From: Thermus amyloliquefaciens
Lineage (GTDB): Bacteria > Deinococcota > Deinococci > Deinococcales > Thermaceae
Assembly (NCBI RefSeq): GCF_000744885.1
Contig: NZ_JQMV01000003.1
Location: 806,001-870,000, forward strand
Reading direction: 5' to 3'
Length of the DNA: 64,000 bases
The translations under genes and the position numbers were made by a program. Below the pieces are notes generated by a model, which was not told the DNA's origin, ran no database searches, and saw nothing but the letters and a program-made list of their open reading frames with translations. Position 1 is the stretch's first letter. Each line of letters starts with the position of its first letter. Of this stretch, positions 7,781-19,591 are shown one piece after another.

Positions 7781-9910
7781 ATGCCCCTCCTCCTGCGGGG
7801 AGCGGTGCTCCTTCTGCTCCTCCTAGCCTTCCTGGACCCCAAGGTGCCCTTGCCGGGGCGGGTGGTCTACCTCCTGGACTTCTCCCCCTCGGCCCGGGAG
7901 GGCGTCTTCGCCCTGGCGGATAGGCTTCCCAAGGACGGTCTTTATGTGGCCTTTGCCGAGCGGGCGGTGAGGGTTCCCTCCCCCACGGCCCGCCGGCTGG
8001 ACCTGGGGGAAGGGACGAACCTGCGGGCGGCCTTCCAGGAGGCGGCCAATCTTGGGCCCAGCCGGGCGGTGCTGATCTCCGACGGCCTCTTGGAACCTGT
8101 GCCCCCGCCTTTCCCCTTGGATGTCCTTTACGTTCCCCCTAGGCCCTACGTGGCGGTGCGCCTGGTCCCGCCCCCCTACCCCCTTTACGGGGAGACGGTG
8201 GGGGTGGGGGTGGTCCTCGAGGCCCCCACCCCCACGGAAGCCCGCCTGAGGGTGGAGGGGCCTTCCACCCTGGAGCGCTCCCTGCGGGTGGAGGGCCAAA
8301 GGAGCCTCACCTACACCTTTCCCCTCACCGGGGAGGTGGAGGTGCGGGCGGTGGCGGAGGGCCCTTGGGGCAGGAGCGAGGCCCGGATAAGGCTTGCCCC
8401 CGCCGACCGCCCCAGGGCCCTGGTCCTGGGGGACCCGGCCTTGGCCCGTTATCTGGAGGTCCAGGGGTTCCAGGTGGAGGAGGGGCCTTTCCGGTTGCCC
8501 CTGGAGGCCGACCTGGTGGCGGTGGGCCTCGGGGTCCTGGACCTCCCAGAAGGGGCCCCTGGGGCCCTCCGGGACCATCTCCGCCGGGGCGGGGGGCTCC
8601 TCTTCACCGCCACCCCCAAGGGCCTCTTCTTCGGGGGCTGGGACCGCGCCCTCCCGGAGGACCTTCCCCTGAAGCCCTTAGGCCGCAAGGGGGCCGCCTT
8701 GGTCCTGGTCCTGGACGTCTCCGGGAGCATGGAGGGGGAGAAGCTCTCCCTGGCGGTGGCGGGGGCCTTGGAGCTGGTGCGCTCCGCGGCCCCGGAGGAC
8801 TACCTCGGGGTGGTGCTCTTCTCCTCCAGCCAGCGGGTGCTCTTCCCCCCTAGGCCCATGACGGAGCAGGGCAAGCGGGAGGCGGAAAGCCTCCTCCTCT
8901 CCGTGCGGGCGGGGGGCGGGACGGTGTTGGGGCCCGCCTTCCGGGAGGCGGTGCGGCTTGTGCAGGGGGTGCCGGTGGAGCGCAAGGGGATCCTGGTGCT
9001 CAGCGACGGCCTCATCTCCGACCCCCAGGAGCCCCTCCTGGCCCTGGCGGAGGGCGCGGGCCTCGAGGTGAGCGCCGTGGCCTTGGGACCTGACGCCGAC
9101 CAGGCCTTTATGCAGGCCCTGGCCGAAAGGGGCGGGGGCCGGTACTACCGGGCGGCCACCCCCCAGGAGCTTCCGCGGCTTTTCCTGCGGGAAGGGCAGG
9201 AGGTTTTCCAGGGGGAGGGCCTGGAGGGCCGCTTTCCCGTCCAGGCCAGGCCCCACCCCCTCACCGAGGGGTTTTCCCCACCCCCCCTTTCCGTCCTCCT
9301 CCCGGCCCGGGCCGAGCCCTGGGCGGAGGTGCTTTTGGCCAGCGAGGACAAGGCGGTCTTGGCCCTAGGGGAAAGGGGAGAAGGGCGGGTGGCCGCCTTG
9401 GCCACGGACCTTTCCCGCTCCTGGCGAGGTTGGGAAGGTGCGGCGCCCTTTCTGGGCGGCCTGGCCCGTTACCTGGTGGGAAGCCAGCGTTCCCTGGCCC
9501 TCTACGCCTATCCCCAGGCGCAGGGGGTGCAGGTGGTGGTCCTGGGCCGCCTGGAGCGTCCCGTGCTGCTGAGCGGGGGGAAGGAGGTGCCCCTGGTGCC
9601 CACGGGCCCCTTGCGCCACCAGGCCTGGGTCCGGGAGCAGGGGGTTTTGCTGGATGGGAAAAGGCGCCTGCCCTTGGACCTCCCCTTGCCGGGGGAGTGG
9701 ACCCCGCTCCCGGGGGAAAAGGTGCTCCGGGAGATGGCCGAGGCCAGCGGGGGGCGTTTCCTGCGCTGGGAGGACCTGGGCCAGGCCCCTCCCACCCCCC
9801 TTTCCCTTCGCCCGCACCTCTTGGCCCTGGCCCTGTTGCTTTTCCTGCTGGAGCGGTACCTGGAGGCCCGTGTGAGCCAGGGCACACCCTCCTTGCGTAG
9901 GCGCCTTTAG
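7781..9910 (+). CDS. membrane-anchored von Willebrand factor A domain protein
   Basis: The 709-residue protein has an N-terminal hydrophobic segment (LLLRGAVLLLLLLAF), a long extracytoplasmic region and a C-terminal membrane helix (LLALALLLFLLERYLEA). A VWA domain starts near residue 305; its MIDAS motif DVSGSMEGEK begins at Asp312 and the domain includes a later LSDGLISDPQ. Around residues 235-285 there is a segment like the class I glutamine-amidotransferase fold seen in related BatA/YegL-type proteins (LRRGGGLLFTATP). Such proteins are thought to organise membrane or envelope complexes, but the partner is unknown here. It stands alone after the rib operon, with no MoxR ATPase beside it. 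Confidence 0.85.
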   Translation: MPLLLRGAVLLLLLLAFLDPKVPLPGRVVYLLDFSPSAREGVFALADRLPKDGLYVAFAERAVRVPSPTARRLDLGEGTNLRAAFQEAANLGPSRAVLISDGLLEPVPPPFPLDVLYVPPRPYVAVRLVPPPYPLYGETVGVGVVLEAPTPTEARLRVEGPSTLERSLRVEGQRSLTYTFPLTGEVEVRAVAEGPWGRSEARIRLAPADRPRALVLGDPALARYLEVQGFQVEEGPFRLPLEADLVAVGLGVLDLPEGAPGALRDHLRRGGGLLFTATPKGLFFGGWDRALPEDLPLKPLGRKGAALVLVLDVSGSMEGEKLSLAVAGALELVRSAAPEDYLGVVLFSSSQRVLFPPRPMTEQGKREAESLLLSVRAGGGTVLGPAFREAVRLVQGVPVERKGILVLSDGLISDPQEPLLALAEGAGLEVSAVALGPDADQAFMQALAERGGGRYYRAATPQELPRLFLREGQEVFQGEGLEGRFPVQARPHPLTEGFSPPPLSVLLPARAEPWAEVLLASEDKAVLALGERGEGRVAALATDLSRSWRGWEGAAPFLGGLARYLVGSQRSLALYAYPQAQGVQVVVLGRLERPVLLSGGKEVPLVPTGPLRHQAWVREQGVLLDGKRRLPLDLPLPGEWTPLPGEKVLREMAEASGGRFLRWEDLGQAPPTPLSLRPHLLALALLLFLLERYLEARVSQGTPSLRRRL

Positions 9911-9939
9911 AGTTAGGGGAAGCCCAAGGAGGGTGGTCC

Positions 9940-10204
9940 ATGCAACGCAGGCGGTTCTTACAGGGCGCAGGGATGGTGTGGATACCGGGCGGGGGGTGGC
10001 CTCGGGAGGCAGGCTTTTGGAGCACCTGGCCTTGGCCGGCTACGCTCCGGAGGACATCACCCACGTTTTCCTGACCCACGGCCACCCCGACCATATCGGG
10101 GGCCTTGTGGACGCACCGCCCACCACTTCCCTTGGCCAGCGGTGGGCCATATCCGCCGTGCGGGGGAGGGGTATGAGTTTTTGCCCGTTTTCTTTGAGTT
10201 CTAA
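9940..10204 (+). pseudogene. decayed Tat-exported metallo-beta-lactamase-fold hydrolase
   Basis: Three pieces in three reading frames belong to one lost gene. The first, after SD AAGGAGGG, encodes a twin-arginine leader (MQRRRFLQGAGMVW) from 9940. The second, in another frame, has the metal-binding motif FLTHGHPDHIGGLVD within a sequence typical of MBL hydrolases. The third encodes a plausible C terminus (VGHIRRAGEGYEFLPVFFEF) ending in TAA at 10202-10204. At roughly 85 codons against 250-330 in the family, large internal deletions as well as frameshifts have occurred, so this is a true relic. Confidence 0.7.
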
Positions 10205-10256
10205 GGCGTGTGCAAAGATCACCCGCTGGGTTCCAGAAGGGGGTTAGGCTTGAACC

Positions 10257-10595
10257 ATGCTGCATTGGGATGACGAGCTGGAACGCGCCATCCTTAGGGA
10301 GCAAGCGAGGAGGCGTTTAGAGGAAAGCCACCTGAAGGAGCGCTTGCAAAGGACCCAGGCGGAGCTTTGGGAACTGCGGCAGAGGGTGGAACACCTGGCC
10401 CAGGAAAAGCGCGAGCTTCTGGACCGCTGCCAAGCCCTGGCCTTGGGCAAGGTTTTTCCTGAGCGGGAGCTGGGAGAGGTTAAAAGGATCTTGGAGGAGG
10501 CCTGGTTGGAGCTTGTTCTGGCCGCCTCCCCAAAGGCCGAGGAGCTTTCGCAGCTCATTCGGCGGCTGGAGTTTTACTGGCAAAACCCTCGGTGA
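10257..10595 (+). CDS. small coiled-coil protein of unknown function
   Basis: This 112-residue protein is not one I recognise. Most of it, from about residue 5 to 75, is rich in E, R, L and Q with heptad spacing and should form a helical coiled coil; the C-terminal third ([30 protein letters not shown]) looks like additional helices. There is no signal peptide, cysteine pair or catalytic motif. Codon use is Thermus-like. Its last 41 bases overlap the convergent thioesterase gene, and it follows a pseudogene, so the neighbourhood is degraded and does not suggest a role. Confidence 0.6.
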   Translation: MLHWDDELERAILREQARRRLEESHLKERLQRTQAELWELRQRVEHLAQEKRELLDRCQALALGKVFPERELGEVKRILEEAWLELVLAASPKAEELSQLIRRLEFYWQNPR

Positions 10596-11037
10596 TCTGG
10601 ACCAAGACCGCCTCCCCCCGCACCGTGAGGACGTCCGCGGCGTAAAGCTCGGTCTCCACCACCACCTTCTTGCCCTTCACCTCCCGCGCCCGCCCCACCA
10701 GGACCAGCTCCGGGCCTAGGGGGGTGGGTTTCAGGTAGTCCACCTTGAGGCTGGCGGTCACGAAGCGCAGGGGGTGGGTTTCCAGATCCAGCCCCTCCGC
10801 CTGGGCCTTGGCGGCGGCGGCGGTGGCGGTGGAGTGGCAGTCCACCAGGGAGGCCAGTAGCCCCCCGTAGACGAACCCGGGGATGGCGGTGTGGTGGGGG
10901 CTCGGGGTGAAGGCGGTGCGGCTTTCCTGGCGCTCCCCGTCCCAGTAGGTCTTGAGGTGCAGGCCCATGGGGTTCAGGTAGCCGCACCCGTAGCAGTGGG
11001 CCCACTCCGGGGGGTAGTAGAGCTGGATGGCCTTCAT
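10555..11037 (-). CDS. PaaI-like hotdog-fold acyl-CoA thioesterase
   Basis: A 160-residue hotdog-fold protein of the PaaI/4HBT thioesterase group, which hydrolyses acyl-CoA or acyl-ACP thioesters. The N terminus carries [14 protein letters not shown], common in this subgroup, and the catalytic-helix region is [18 protein letters not shown]. The C-terminal strands ([14 protein letters not shown] and [21 protein letters not shown]) complete the fold. Its ATG overlaps the stop of the methylmalonyl-CoA mutase B12 subunit by four bases, so the enzyme may release or recycle CoA esters linked to that pathway. The substrate cannot be told from sequence. Confidence 0.85.
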   Translation of the reverse strand: MKAIQLYYPPEWAHCYGCGYLNPMGLHLKTYWDGERQESRTAFTPSPHHTAIPGFVYGGLLASLVDCHSTATAAAAKAQAEGLDLETHPLRFVTASLKVDYLKPTPLGPELVLVGRAREVKGKKVVVETELYAADVLTVRGEAVLVQITEGFASKTPAAE

Positions 11038-11453
11038 GCTAAGCCCTGGGCCTGCCAGCGCTCCGGCACCGCCCGCTTCAGGAAGTCCACGATCTCCTGG
11101 GTGCTGGTCCCAGGGCCGAACACCGCCGCCACCCCCAGGGCCTTCAGCTTGGGCACGTCCTCATCGGGGATGATCCCTCCCCCGAAGAGGAGGATGTCCG
11201 AGGCCCCTTGTTCCTCCAAAAGCCTTTTGACCTCCCGGAAGTAGTGCATGTGGGCTCCCGAAAGAATGGACAGCCCAATGGCGTCCACATCCTCCTGGAT
11301 GGCTGCGGACACGATCATCTCCGGGGTTTGCCGCAGCCCCGTGTAGATCACCTCCATGCCGGCATCCCTTAGGGCCCGGGCCACCACCTTGGCCCCGCGG
11401 TCGTGGCCATCCAGCCCGGGCTTGGCGATGAGCACCCGTATGCGCCTGTCCAT
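11034..11453 (-). CDS. mcmB: methylmalonyl-CoA mutase, cobalamin-binding subunit
   Basis: This 139-residue protein is the B12-binding domain as a separate subunit. It has the base-off motif DxHxxG as LDGHDRG (His17), the GLSILSGAH strand-loop and the GGG dimethylbenzimidazole tail pocket ([12 protein letters not shown]). With the large subunit encoded just upstream it forms the adenosylcobalamin-dependent mutase that interconverts methylmalonyl-CoA and succinyl-CoA. The split arrangement is typical of archaea and some bacteria, unlike the fused enzyme of proteobacteria. It lies nine bases downstream of mcmA and overlaps the thioesterase gene. Confidence 0.95.
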   Translation of the reverse strand: MDRRIRVLIAKPGLDGHDRGAKVVARALRDAGMEVIYTGLRQTPEMIVSAAIQEDVDAIGLSILSGAHMHYFREVKRLLEEQGASDILLFGGGIIPDEDVPKLKALGVAAVFGPGTSTQEIVDFLKRAVPERWQAQGLA

Positions 11454-11462
11454 ACGCCCATC

Positions 11463-13118
<1,656 letters not shown>

Positions 13119-13137
13119 GGGTCCTCCCTTGGGCCAT

Positions 13138-13166
13138 ATTCTACGCTTTTATACGCTCAGGGAAAA
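13138..13166 (-). promoter_or_regulatory. weak candidate promoter of the mcmA operon
   Basis: TAGAAT (13138-13143) lies 17 bases from TTTTCC (13161-13166) on the minus strand. The -35 match is poor. The rest of the 147-base gap between the CDF gene and mcmA shows nothing else that I can name. Confidence 0.35.
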
Positions 13167-13265
13167 GAGCGTTAGAAGACTCCTTCGCCGGCGGGGAGAA
13201 GCCAGCCTGTCGGCAGCACCTTTCTGAAGCTACCTTCTCGAGTGGTCAGGGGGCAGCCCTATCCT

Positions 13266-14132
13266 TTAGCGCTTCCGCTCGCTTTCGGGCTCCACGTGGA
13301 TGGTGACGGCAAGCCCGGGGAAACTTTCCTCCAAAGCCCTTTCCAGCTCGTCGCAGAGCCGGTGGGCTTCCTCCACGGTCATGGACCCCGGCACCACCAG
13401 GTGGAACTCCAAAAAGGCCCGGTTTCCCGCCTTGCGGGTTTTGAGGTCGTGGACCTCGAGGGCCCTTCCCCCCAAGGCCTCGGCGATGGTTTTTCGGATC
13501 CGGCTCACCTCCGCCGGGGAGAGCCCCTCATCCATAAGCCCTCCCACGGACTGGCGCACCAGGCGGAAGCCCATGAGGAGGATGTCCCCCGCCACCAAAA
13601 GGGCCAGCAAGGGATCCAGCACCCATAACCCCGTGGCCCACGCAAGGCTTACCCCGGCGAAAACCCCCACGGAGGTGAGCACGTCGGAAAGCACGTGGTA
13701 GCCGTCGGCGGTGAGGGCGGGGGAGCGCAGGCGCCTCCCCTGGCGGAGGAGGTGCCAGGCGAGAAGGCCGTTGATCAGGGAGGCCAAGAGGCTGACCAGG
13801 AGGCCCGGTCCCAGGTCCCCTAGGGGCCTGGGATGAAGGAGGCGGGGGATGGATTCCTTGGCGATGAGAAAGGCGGCCAGCACCACCAGGACTCCCTCCA
13901 GCACCGCGGAGAAGTATTCGGCCTTGCTGTGGCCGAAGGGGTGGGTTTCGTCGGGAGGACGCTGGGCGAAGCGGATGGCCAGGAGGGCGAGAAGCGCCGC
14001 GGCCACGTTCACCAGGGACTCGAGGGCGTCCGAGAGCAGGGCCACCGAGCCCGTGAGAAGGTAGGCGAAGGCCTTGAGCCCCAAGACGAGGAGGGCGACG
14101 ACGAGGCTCAACCGGGCGGCGTTTTCGGCCAT
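13266..14132 (-). CDS. cation diffusion facilitator (CzrB-like zinc exporter)
   Basis: CDF proteins export Zn(II), Cd(II) or related ions by proton antiport. The 288 residues contain six predicted membrane helices, the first-helix motif GSVALLSDALESLVNV, the HPFGHSKAEYFSA loop and the fifth-helix DGYHVLSDVLTS that supplies His and Asp metal ligands, followed by a C-terminal ferredoxin-like cytoplasmic domain ending in HVEPESERKR. Length and layout match T. thermophilus CzrB. The ATG directly abuts the lysS stop, which suggests co-transcription with gfh1-lysS. Metal preference is inferred only. Confidence 0.92.
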   Translation of the reverse strand: MAENAARLSLVVALLVLGLKAFAYLLTGSVALLSDALESLVNVAAALLALLAIRFAQRPPDETHPFGHSKAEYFSAVLEGVLVVLAAFLIAKESIPRLLHPRPLGDLGPGLLVSLLASLINGLLAWHLLRQGRRLRSPALTADGYHVLSDVLTSVGVFAGVSLAWATGLWVLDPLLALLVAGDILLMGFRLVRQSVGGLMDEGLSPAEVSRIRKTIAEALGGRALEVHDLKTRKAGNRAFLEFHLVVPGSMTVEEAHRLCDELERALEESFPGLAVTIHVEPESERKR

Positions 14133-16081
<1,949 letters not shown>

Positions 16082-16102
16082 AGCTCACCTCGTAAGTCAT
16101 GA

Positions 16103-16122
16103 AGGTCGGCCAAAGCCGACCT
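16103..16122 (-). other. inverted repeat in the leader before gfh1
   Basis: AGGTCGGC (16103-16110) pairs with GCCGACCT (16115-16122) around a CAAA loop. No T-run follows on either strand. It may end the upstream zinc-protein mRNA or fold in the gfh1 leader. Confidence 0.45.
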
Positions 16123-16144
16123 CCTTGGCCCAAGGGCCTCCTTC

Positions 16145-16507
16145 TCAGGTGAGTATACCGCGAAGGAGGATTTCCCTCAAACGTTCGGGCTCCGCATGGC
16201 TGGCGCAAGAAGCCGTGTCCAGGCAGAGGACCAGGTAGCGGAGGTGGGTTTCCCTTCCCCCCACGGGGTGGCGGAAGAACCCCAGGGCGCTTCCCGAGAG
16301 GTGGCGGCGGCAAGCCTCGCACACCTGGGGGCTTCCCAGGGTCCCGGGCAGGGGTTCCAGGGCCAGGCGGAGCTCCGGGGGCCCCTTTTCCTGGATGATC
16401 ACCCGGCCTTCCTCGTCGCGATAATAAAGAATCTCCCCAATGGGGAGAAGCTCGGGGGGAGTGCCTGGAAAGATCTCCAGGATCATCTCCCTTTCCTCGT
16501 GGTCCAT
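16145..16507 (-). CDS. small protein with a treble-clef-like cysteine motif
   Basis: A 120-residue protein with no firm assignment. Its second half has CEACRRHL followed 27 residues later by CLDTASCASH, a CxxC...CxxxxxC pattern separated by beta-rich sequence (ALGFFRHPVGGRETHLRYLVL). This resembles the C-terminal treble-clef zinc finger of FusB/FBP-type EF-G-binding proteins, in which the last pair reads CxDxxC. The N-terminal half (MILEIFPGTPPELLPIGEIL) is not like FusB. The gene lies five bases after dgkA and before gfh1, within a run of translation and RNA genes, so a ribosome-related role is possible but unproven. Confidence 0.65.
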   Translation of the reverse strand: MDHEEREMILEIFPGTPPELLPIGEILYYRDEEGRVIIQEKGPPELRLALEPLPGTLGSPQVCEACRRHLSGSALGFFRHPVGGRETHLRYLVLCLDTASCASHAEPERLREILLRGILT

Positions 16508-16511
16508 ACGC

Positions 16512-16910
16512 TTAGCTTAGCCCAAACCGCCCGAGGAGGGGAGGCAAGAGGAGGTAAAGGCCCACCAGGAGGGCGAAGAAGCTGGCCAAAAGCACCGCCG
16601 CTGCCGCCGTGTCCTTGGCCCGTTTGACCAGGGGGTGGAAGACGGGGCTCACCAGGTCCGCCAGGGCCTCGAGGGCGGTGTTCATGAGTTCCAGGGAAAG
16701 CACCAGGGCGCTGGCCAGAAGCACCGGCACGGGGCTCACCCCTAGCCACAGGGCGAGCCCCAGGGCCAGGAGGCCCAGGCAGACCTCGAGGCGGAAGTTG
16801 CGCTGCACCCGCCAGGCGTACAGGATGCCCTCCCAGGCGTAACCCAGGGAGCGCCAGACGCCCTTTAGAGGCCGAGGATCCTCTCTTGGACGCGGCGGAA
16901 CCCCTCCCAA
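16512..16910 (-). CDS. dgkA: DgkA-family diacylglycerol/undecaprenol kinase
   Basis: A small integral membrane kinase of the Gram-positive DgkA type, which phosphorylates undecaprenol or diacylglycerol. The signature SLGYAWEGILYAWRVQRNFRLEV opens the protein, three hydrophobic helices follow, and the catalytic ELMNTALEALADLVSP with KRAKDTAAAAVLLAS is intact. I start it at TTG 16910 (132 residues), two bases after an AGGAGGGG run, because no ATG lies close enough; this overlaps ybeY by 46 bases. The exact start is uncertain, and a shorter form may be real. Confidence 0.85.
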   Translation of the reverse strand: MGGVPPRPREDPRPLKGVWRSLGYAWEGILYAWRVQRNFRLEVCLGLLALGLALWLGVSPVPVLLASALVLSLELMNTALEALADLVSPVFHPLVKRAKDTAAAAVLLASFFALLVGLYLLLPPLLGRFGLS

Positions 16911-17284
16911 TCCCCCTCCTCTTGGTGGTCGTGGCCCAGGAGGTGCCATAGCCCATGGGCCGCCAGGACCAGGACCTCCTCCTCCAGGGGAACCCCCCTT
17001 GCCTCCGCCTGCCTCCTGGCCGTGTCCAGGCTGATCCAGATGTCCCCAAGGTGGGGGGGTACAAAGGGGTCCCCGGGTTCGTAGTGGGGAAAGGAGAGGA
17101 CATCCGTGGCCTCGTCCTCCCCCCACCACTCCCGCTTGAGGGCCCTGAGCCTGCGGTCCCCGGTGAGGATGACCGTGACCGCCTTGTCCCCCACGCCCAG
17201 TTCCTCCATCAGCTGGGAAAGGGCCCGGCGGAGCCTGGGGATAAGCCCCCGGGGTGGGCGCTTATTGGCTACGATCTCCACCAC
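16865..17284 (-). CDS. ybeY: endoribonuclease YbeY
   Basis: YbeY is a zinc-dependent endoribonuclease required for 16S rRNA 3' maturation and ribosome quality control. The metal motif is HGLWHLLGHDH (H-x3-H-x5-H) near the C terminus, and EATDVLSFPHYEP with GDIWISLDTA are typical of the family. I use GTG 17284 as start (139 residues, [12 protein letters not shown]); GTG 17281 is equally possible. The start lies within the end of phoH (23-base overlap). The order phoH-ybeY-dgkA is conserved in many bacteria. Confidence 0.93.
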   Translation of the reverse strand: MVEIVANKRPPRGLIPRLRRALSQLMEELGVGDKAVTVILTGDRRLRALKREWWGEDEATDVLSFPHYEPGDPFVPPHLGDIWISLDTARRQAEARGVPLEEEVLVLAAHGLWHLLGHDHQEEGDWEGFRRVQERILGL

Positions 17285-18257
17285 GCTCGGCTTCCTCGTA
17301 GGCCTTGATGATGCGGGCCACCAGGGGGTGGCGCACCACGTCGGATTCCTTGAAGTACACGAAGGCGATGCCCTCAATGCCCTTCAGGATGCGGGTGGCC
17401 TCCACCAGCCCCGACCTTTGGTGCTTGGGCAGGTCAATCTGGGTGATGTCCCCGGTGATGACCATCTTGGAGGAGAAGCCCATGCGGGTGAGGAACATCT
17501 TCATCTGCTCCGGGGTGGTGTTTTGCGCCTCGTCCAGGATGATGAAGGCGTCGTTCAGGGTGCGGCCCCGCATGAAGGCCAGGGGGGCCACCTCAATGAT
17601 CCCGGACTGGAGGTACTGCTCAAAGCGCTCGGCGTCGATCATGTCAAAGAGGGCGTCGTATAGGGGGCGGAGGTAGGGGTCCACCTTGGCCTGGATGTCC
17701 CCGGGCAGAAACCCCAGCTTCTCCCCCGCCTCCACCGCCGGCCGGGTGAGGATGATGCGCTTGACCCTCTTGGCCCTGAGGTGGCTCACCGCCATGGCCA
17801 CCGCCAGGTAGGTTTTCCCGGTACCGGCAGGGCCGATGCCGAAGGTGATGTCGTGGTGGGCGATGGCCTCCACGTACCGCCTTTGCCCCGGGGTTTTGGG
17901 CCTGAGGCGTCCCGGGAGCGCCAGTTCGGTTTCCGGGGTGGTGGCCTGGTACAGGCCCTCCCCTTGCAGGGCCAAGGCCACCGCCTGTTCCAGGGTGGGG
18001 GGGTCCAGCTCGGCCCCCTGTCGCAGGAGGGCCAGGAGGTCCCGCACGGCCCTTTCCGCCACCCCCACCGCCTCCCCTTCCCCCTCCAGCTCCACCTGGT
18101 TGCCCCGCACGATGAGTTTGAGCCGTTCCCCGAAGGCCTCCCGCAGAAGGGCCCGGAGCTTCTTCAGGTTGCGGTCCGCCTGGCCCAAAAAGGCCAGGGT
18201 TTCCTCGGGCTTGAGGGGGATTACCAACCTTTGGGCTTCTTCAGGATTTCGTGCCAT
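17262..18257 (-). CDS. phoH: PhoH-like ATPase (PhoL/YbeZ)
   Basis: A 331-residue PhoH family P-loop ATPase. Walker A is [11 protein letters not shown], Walker B is [11 protein letters not shown] with the following [18 protein letters not shown], and the family sequence [20 protein letters not shown] is present. The N-terminal part (about 1-110) is a KH-like region ([15 protein letters not shown]). PhoH-like proteins next to ybeY are linked to RNA metabolism, with helicase activity reported for some. The stop lies inside the ybeY start and its own ATG lies inside the upstream hypothetical gene, so the chain is tightly coupled. Confidence 0.95.
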   Translation of the reverse strand: MARNPEEAQRLVIPLKPEETLAFLGQADRNLKKLRALLREAFGERLKLIVRGNQVELEGEGEAVGVAERAVRDLLALLRQGAELDPPTLEQAVALALQGEGLYQATTPETELALPGRLRPKTPGQRRYVEAIAHHDITFGIGPAGTGKTYLAVAMAVSHLRAKRVKRIILTRPAVEAGEKLGFLPGDIQAKVDPYLRPLYDALFDMIDAERFEQYLQSGIIEVAPLAFMRGRTLNDAFIILDEAQNTTPEQMKMFLTRMGFSSKMVITGDITQIDLPKHQRSGLVEATRILKGIEGIAFVYFKESDVVRHPLVARIIKAYEEAERGGDRSQ

Positions 18258-18616
18258 ATCACCCCTTTCAGGATGCTCTCACCGTCGGTGGCCACCAGCT
18301 TTCGTTTGGGAGCCTTCTTGGGCGCCTCTTCCGGGCTTGGGGTTGCGCGGAAGCTGACCTCCAAGGGGGTTCGCTCCGGGCTGGGGTAGCGCTCCAAGGA
18401 GGCCGCCTCGGCGGGTTTGGAAGGAGGGGGGGTGGGCCGGGGCTTTGGCTTGGGCCGGGCCTTGGGCCTGGGGCGGGGCTGGGCCTCGGGGCCTGGCAGG
18501 TCCTCGGGAAAGCCTGGGGGGGGCAGGGGTTGCCCGCGGCGGCTTAGGCCCTGCAGGGCGGGGATGACGATGAAGAAAAGGAGGAAGAGGAGGCCAAGGA
18601 GATCGTCCAGGCTCAT
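18221..18616 (-). CDS. single-pass membrane protein with proline/arginine/lysine-rich tail
   Basis: A 131-residue protein of unknown function. Residues about 3-22 form one membrane helix ([20 protein letters not shown]); then comes a long low-complexity cytoplasmic segment of alternating P, R and K ([19 protein letters not shown]) and a more ordered C terminus ([25 protein letters not shown]). The layout suggests a membrane-tethered adaptor with a flexible arm. Its ATG overlaps the floA stop by four bases and its tail overlaps phoH by 37, so it is likely expressed with the flotillin FloA and may belong to the same membrane domain. Confidence 0.75.
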   Translation of the reverse strand: MSLDDLLGLLFLLFFIVIPALQGLSRRGQPLPPPGFPEDLPGPEAQPRPRPKARPKPKPRPTPPPSKPAEAASLERYPSPERTPLEVSFRATPSPEEAPKKAPKRKLVATDGESILKGVIWHEILKKPKGW

Positions 18617-19590
18617 TCCTCACCCTCGGGCTTGGCCGCCCGGCTGATGGACTCCCGCATGTCGGTGTCGGCCTCGATGTTCTTCAGGCGGTAGTAGTCC
18701 ATGACCCCAAGCCTTCCCGCGCGCAGGGCCTCCGCCAGGGCCAGGGGCACCTGGGCCTGGGCCTCCACCAGCTTGGCCCGCATGGCCTCCACCAGGGCGC
18801 GGTTCTCCTGCTCCGCGGCCACGGCCATGGCCCGCCGCTCCTCCGCCTTGGCCTGGGCGATCTTCTTGTCGGCCTCCGCCTGGTCGATCTGGAGTTGGGC
18901 GCCGATGTTCTTGCCCACGTCCACGTCCGCGATGTCCACGGAGAGGATCTCAAAGGCGGTGCCCGCGTCCAGGCCCTTTTCCAGCACGGTCTTGCTGATG
19001 CGGTCCGGGTTTTCCAAGACCTCCTTGTGGGAGTTGGCGGAGCCGATGGTGGTCACGATGCCCTCCCCCACCCGGGCGATGATGGTCTCCTCCCCGGCCC
19101 CGCCCACCAGGCGGTCGATGTTGGCCCTCACCGTTACCCGGGCGGTGGCGAGAAGCTGGATCCCGTCCTTGGCCACCGCGGCCACCATGGGGGTCTGGAT
19201 CACCTTGGGGTTCACGGAGACCCGCACCGCCTCCAAAACGTCCCGCCCCGCCAGGTCTATGGCCGCCGCCCGGTCAAAGGTGAGCTTGATCCCCGCCTTG
19301 TCCGCGGCGATGAGGGCGTCCACCACCCGGTCCACGTTGCCCCCTGCCAGGTAGTGGGCCTCGAGGCGGTCCAACCGCACGTCCAGCCCCGCCTTGGTGG
19401 CCTTGATGAGGGGGTAGATGATCTTGGCGGGGGGAACCCGCCTTAGGCGCATGGCCACCAGGGTGATGAGGGGCACCCTGACCCCTGCGGCCCAGGCGGA
19501 GATCCAGAGGCCTACCGGGATGAAGCTGAAGAAGAGAAAAACGAGGATGAGAACAACAAAAGCCAGAAAGAGTATGCCCAGTCCTTCCAT
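18613..19590 (-). CDS. floA: flotillin-like protein FloA
   Basis: FloA is a bacterial flotillin that forms ordered membrane patches and scaffolds membrane proteins. The 325 residues start with a hydrophobic hairpin ([32 protein letters not shown]), followed by the PHB/SPFH-like domain ([40 protein letters not shown]) and a C-terminal helical region rich in A, E, K and Q ([20 protein letters not shown]). The stop lies one base from the nfeD-type protease gene, the conserved partner. The downstream small membrane gene overlaps it. Confidence 0.95.
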   Translation of the reverse strand: MEGLGILFLAFVVLILVFLFFSFIPVGLWISAWAAGVRVPLITLVAMRLRRVPPAKIIYPLIKATKAGLDVRLDRLEAHYLAGGNVDRVVDALIAADKAGIKLTFDRAAAIDLAGRDVLEAVRVSVNPKVIQTPMVAAVAKDGIQLLATARVTVRANIDRLVGGAGEETIIARVGEGIVTTIGSANSHKEVLENPDRISKTVLEKGLDAGTAFEILSVDIADVDVGKNIGAQLQIDQAEADKKIAQAKAEERRAMAVAAEQENRALVEAMRAKLVEAQAQVPLALAEALRAGRLGVMDYYRLKNIEADTDMRESISRAAKPEGEE

Positions 19591-19591
19591 A

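Noticed and set aside
16103..16122. Rho-independent terminator before gfh1
   Set aside because: The stem is good but no T-run follows on either strand, so it is listed only as an inverted repeat.
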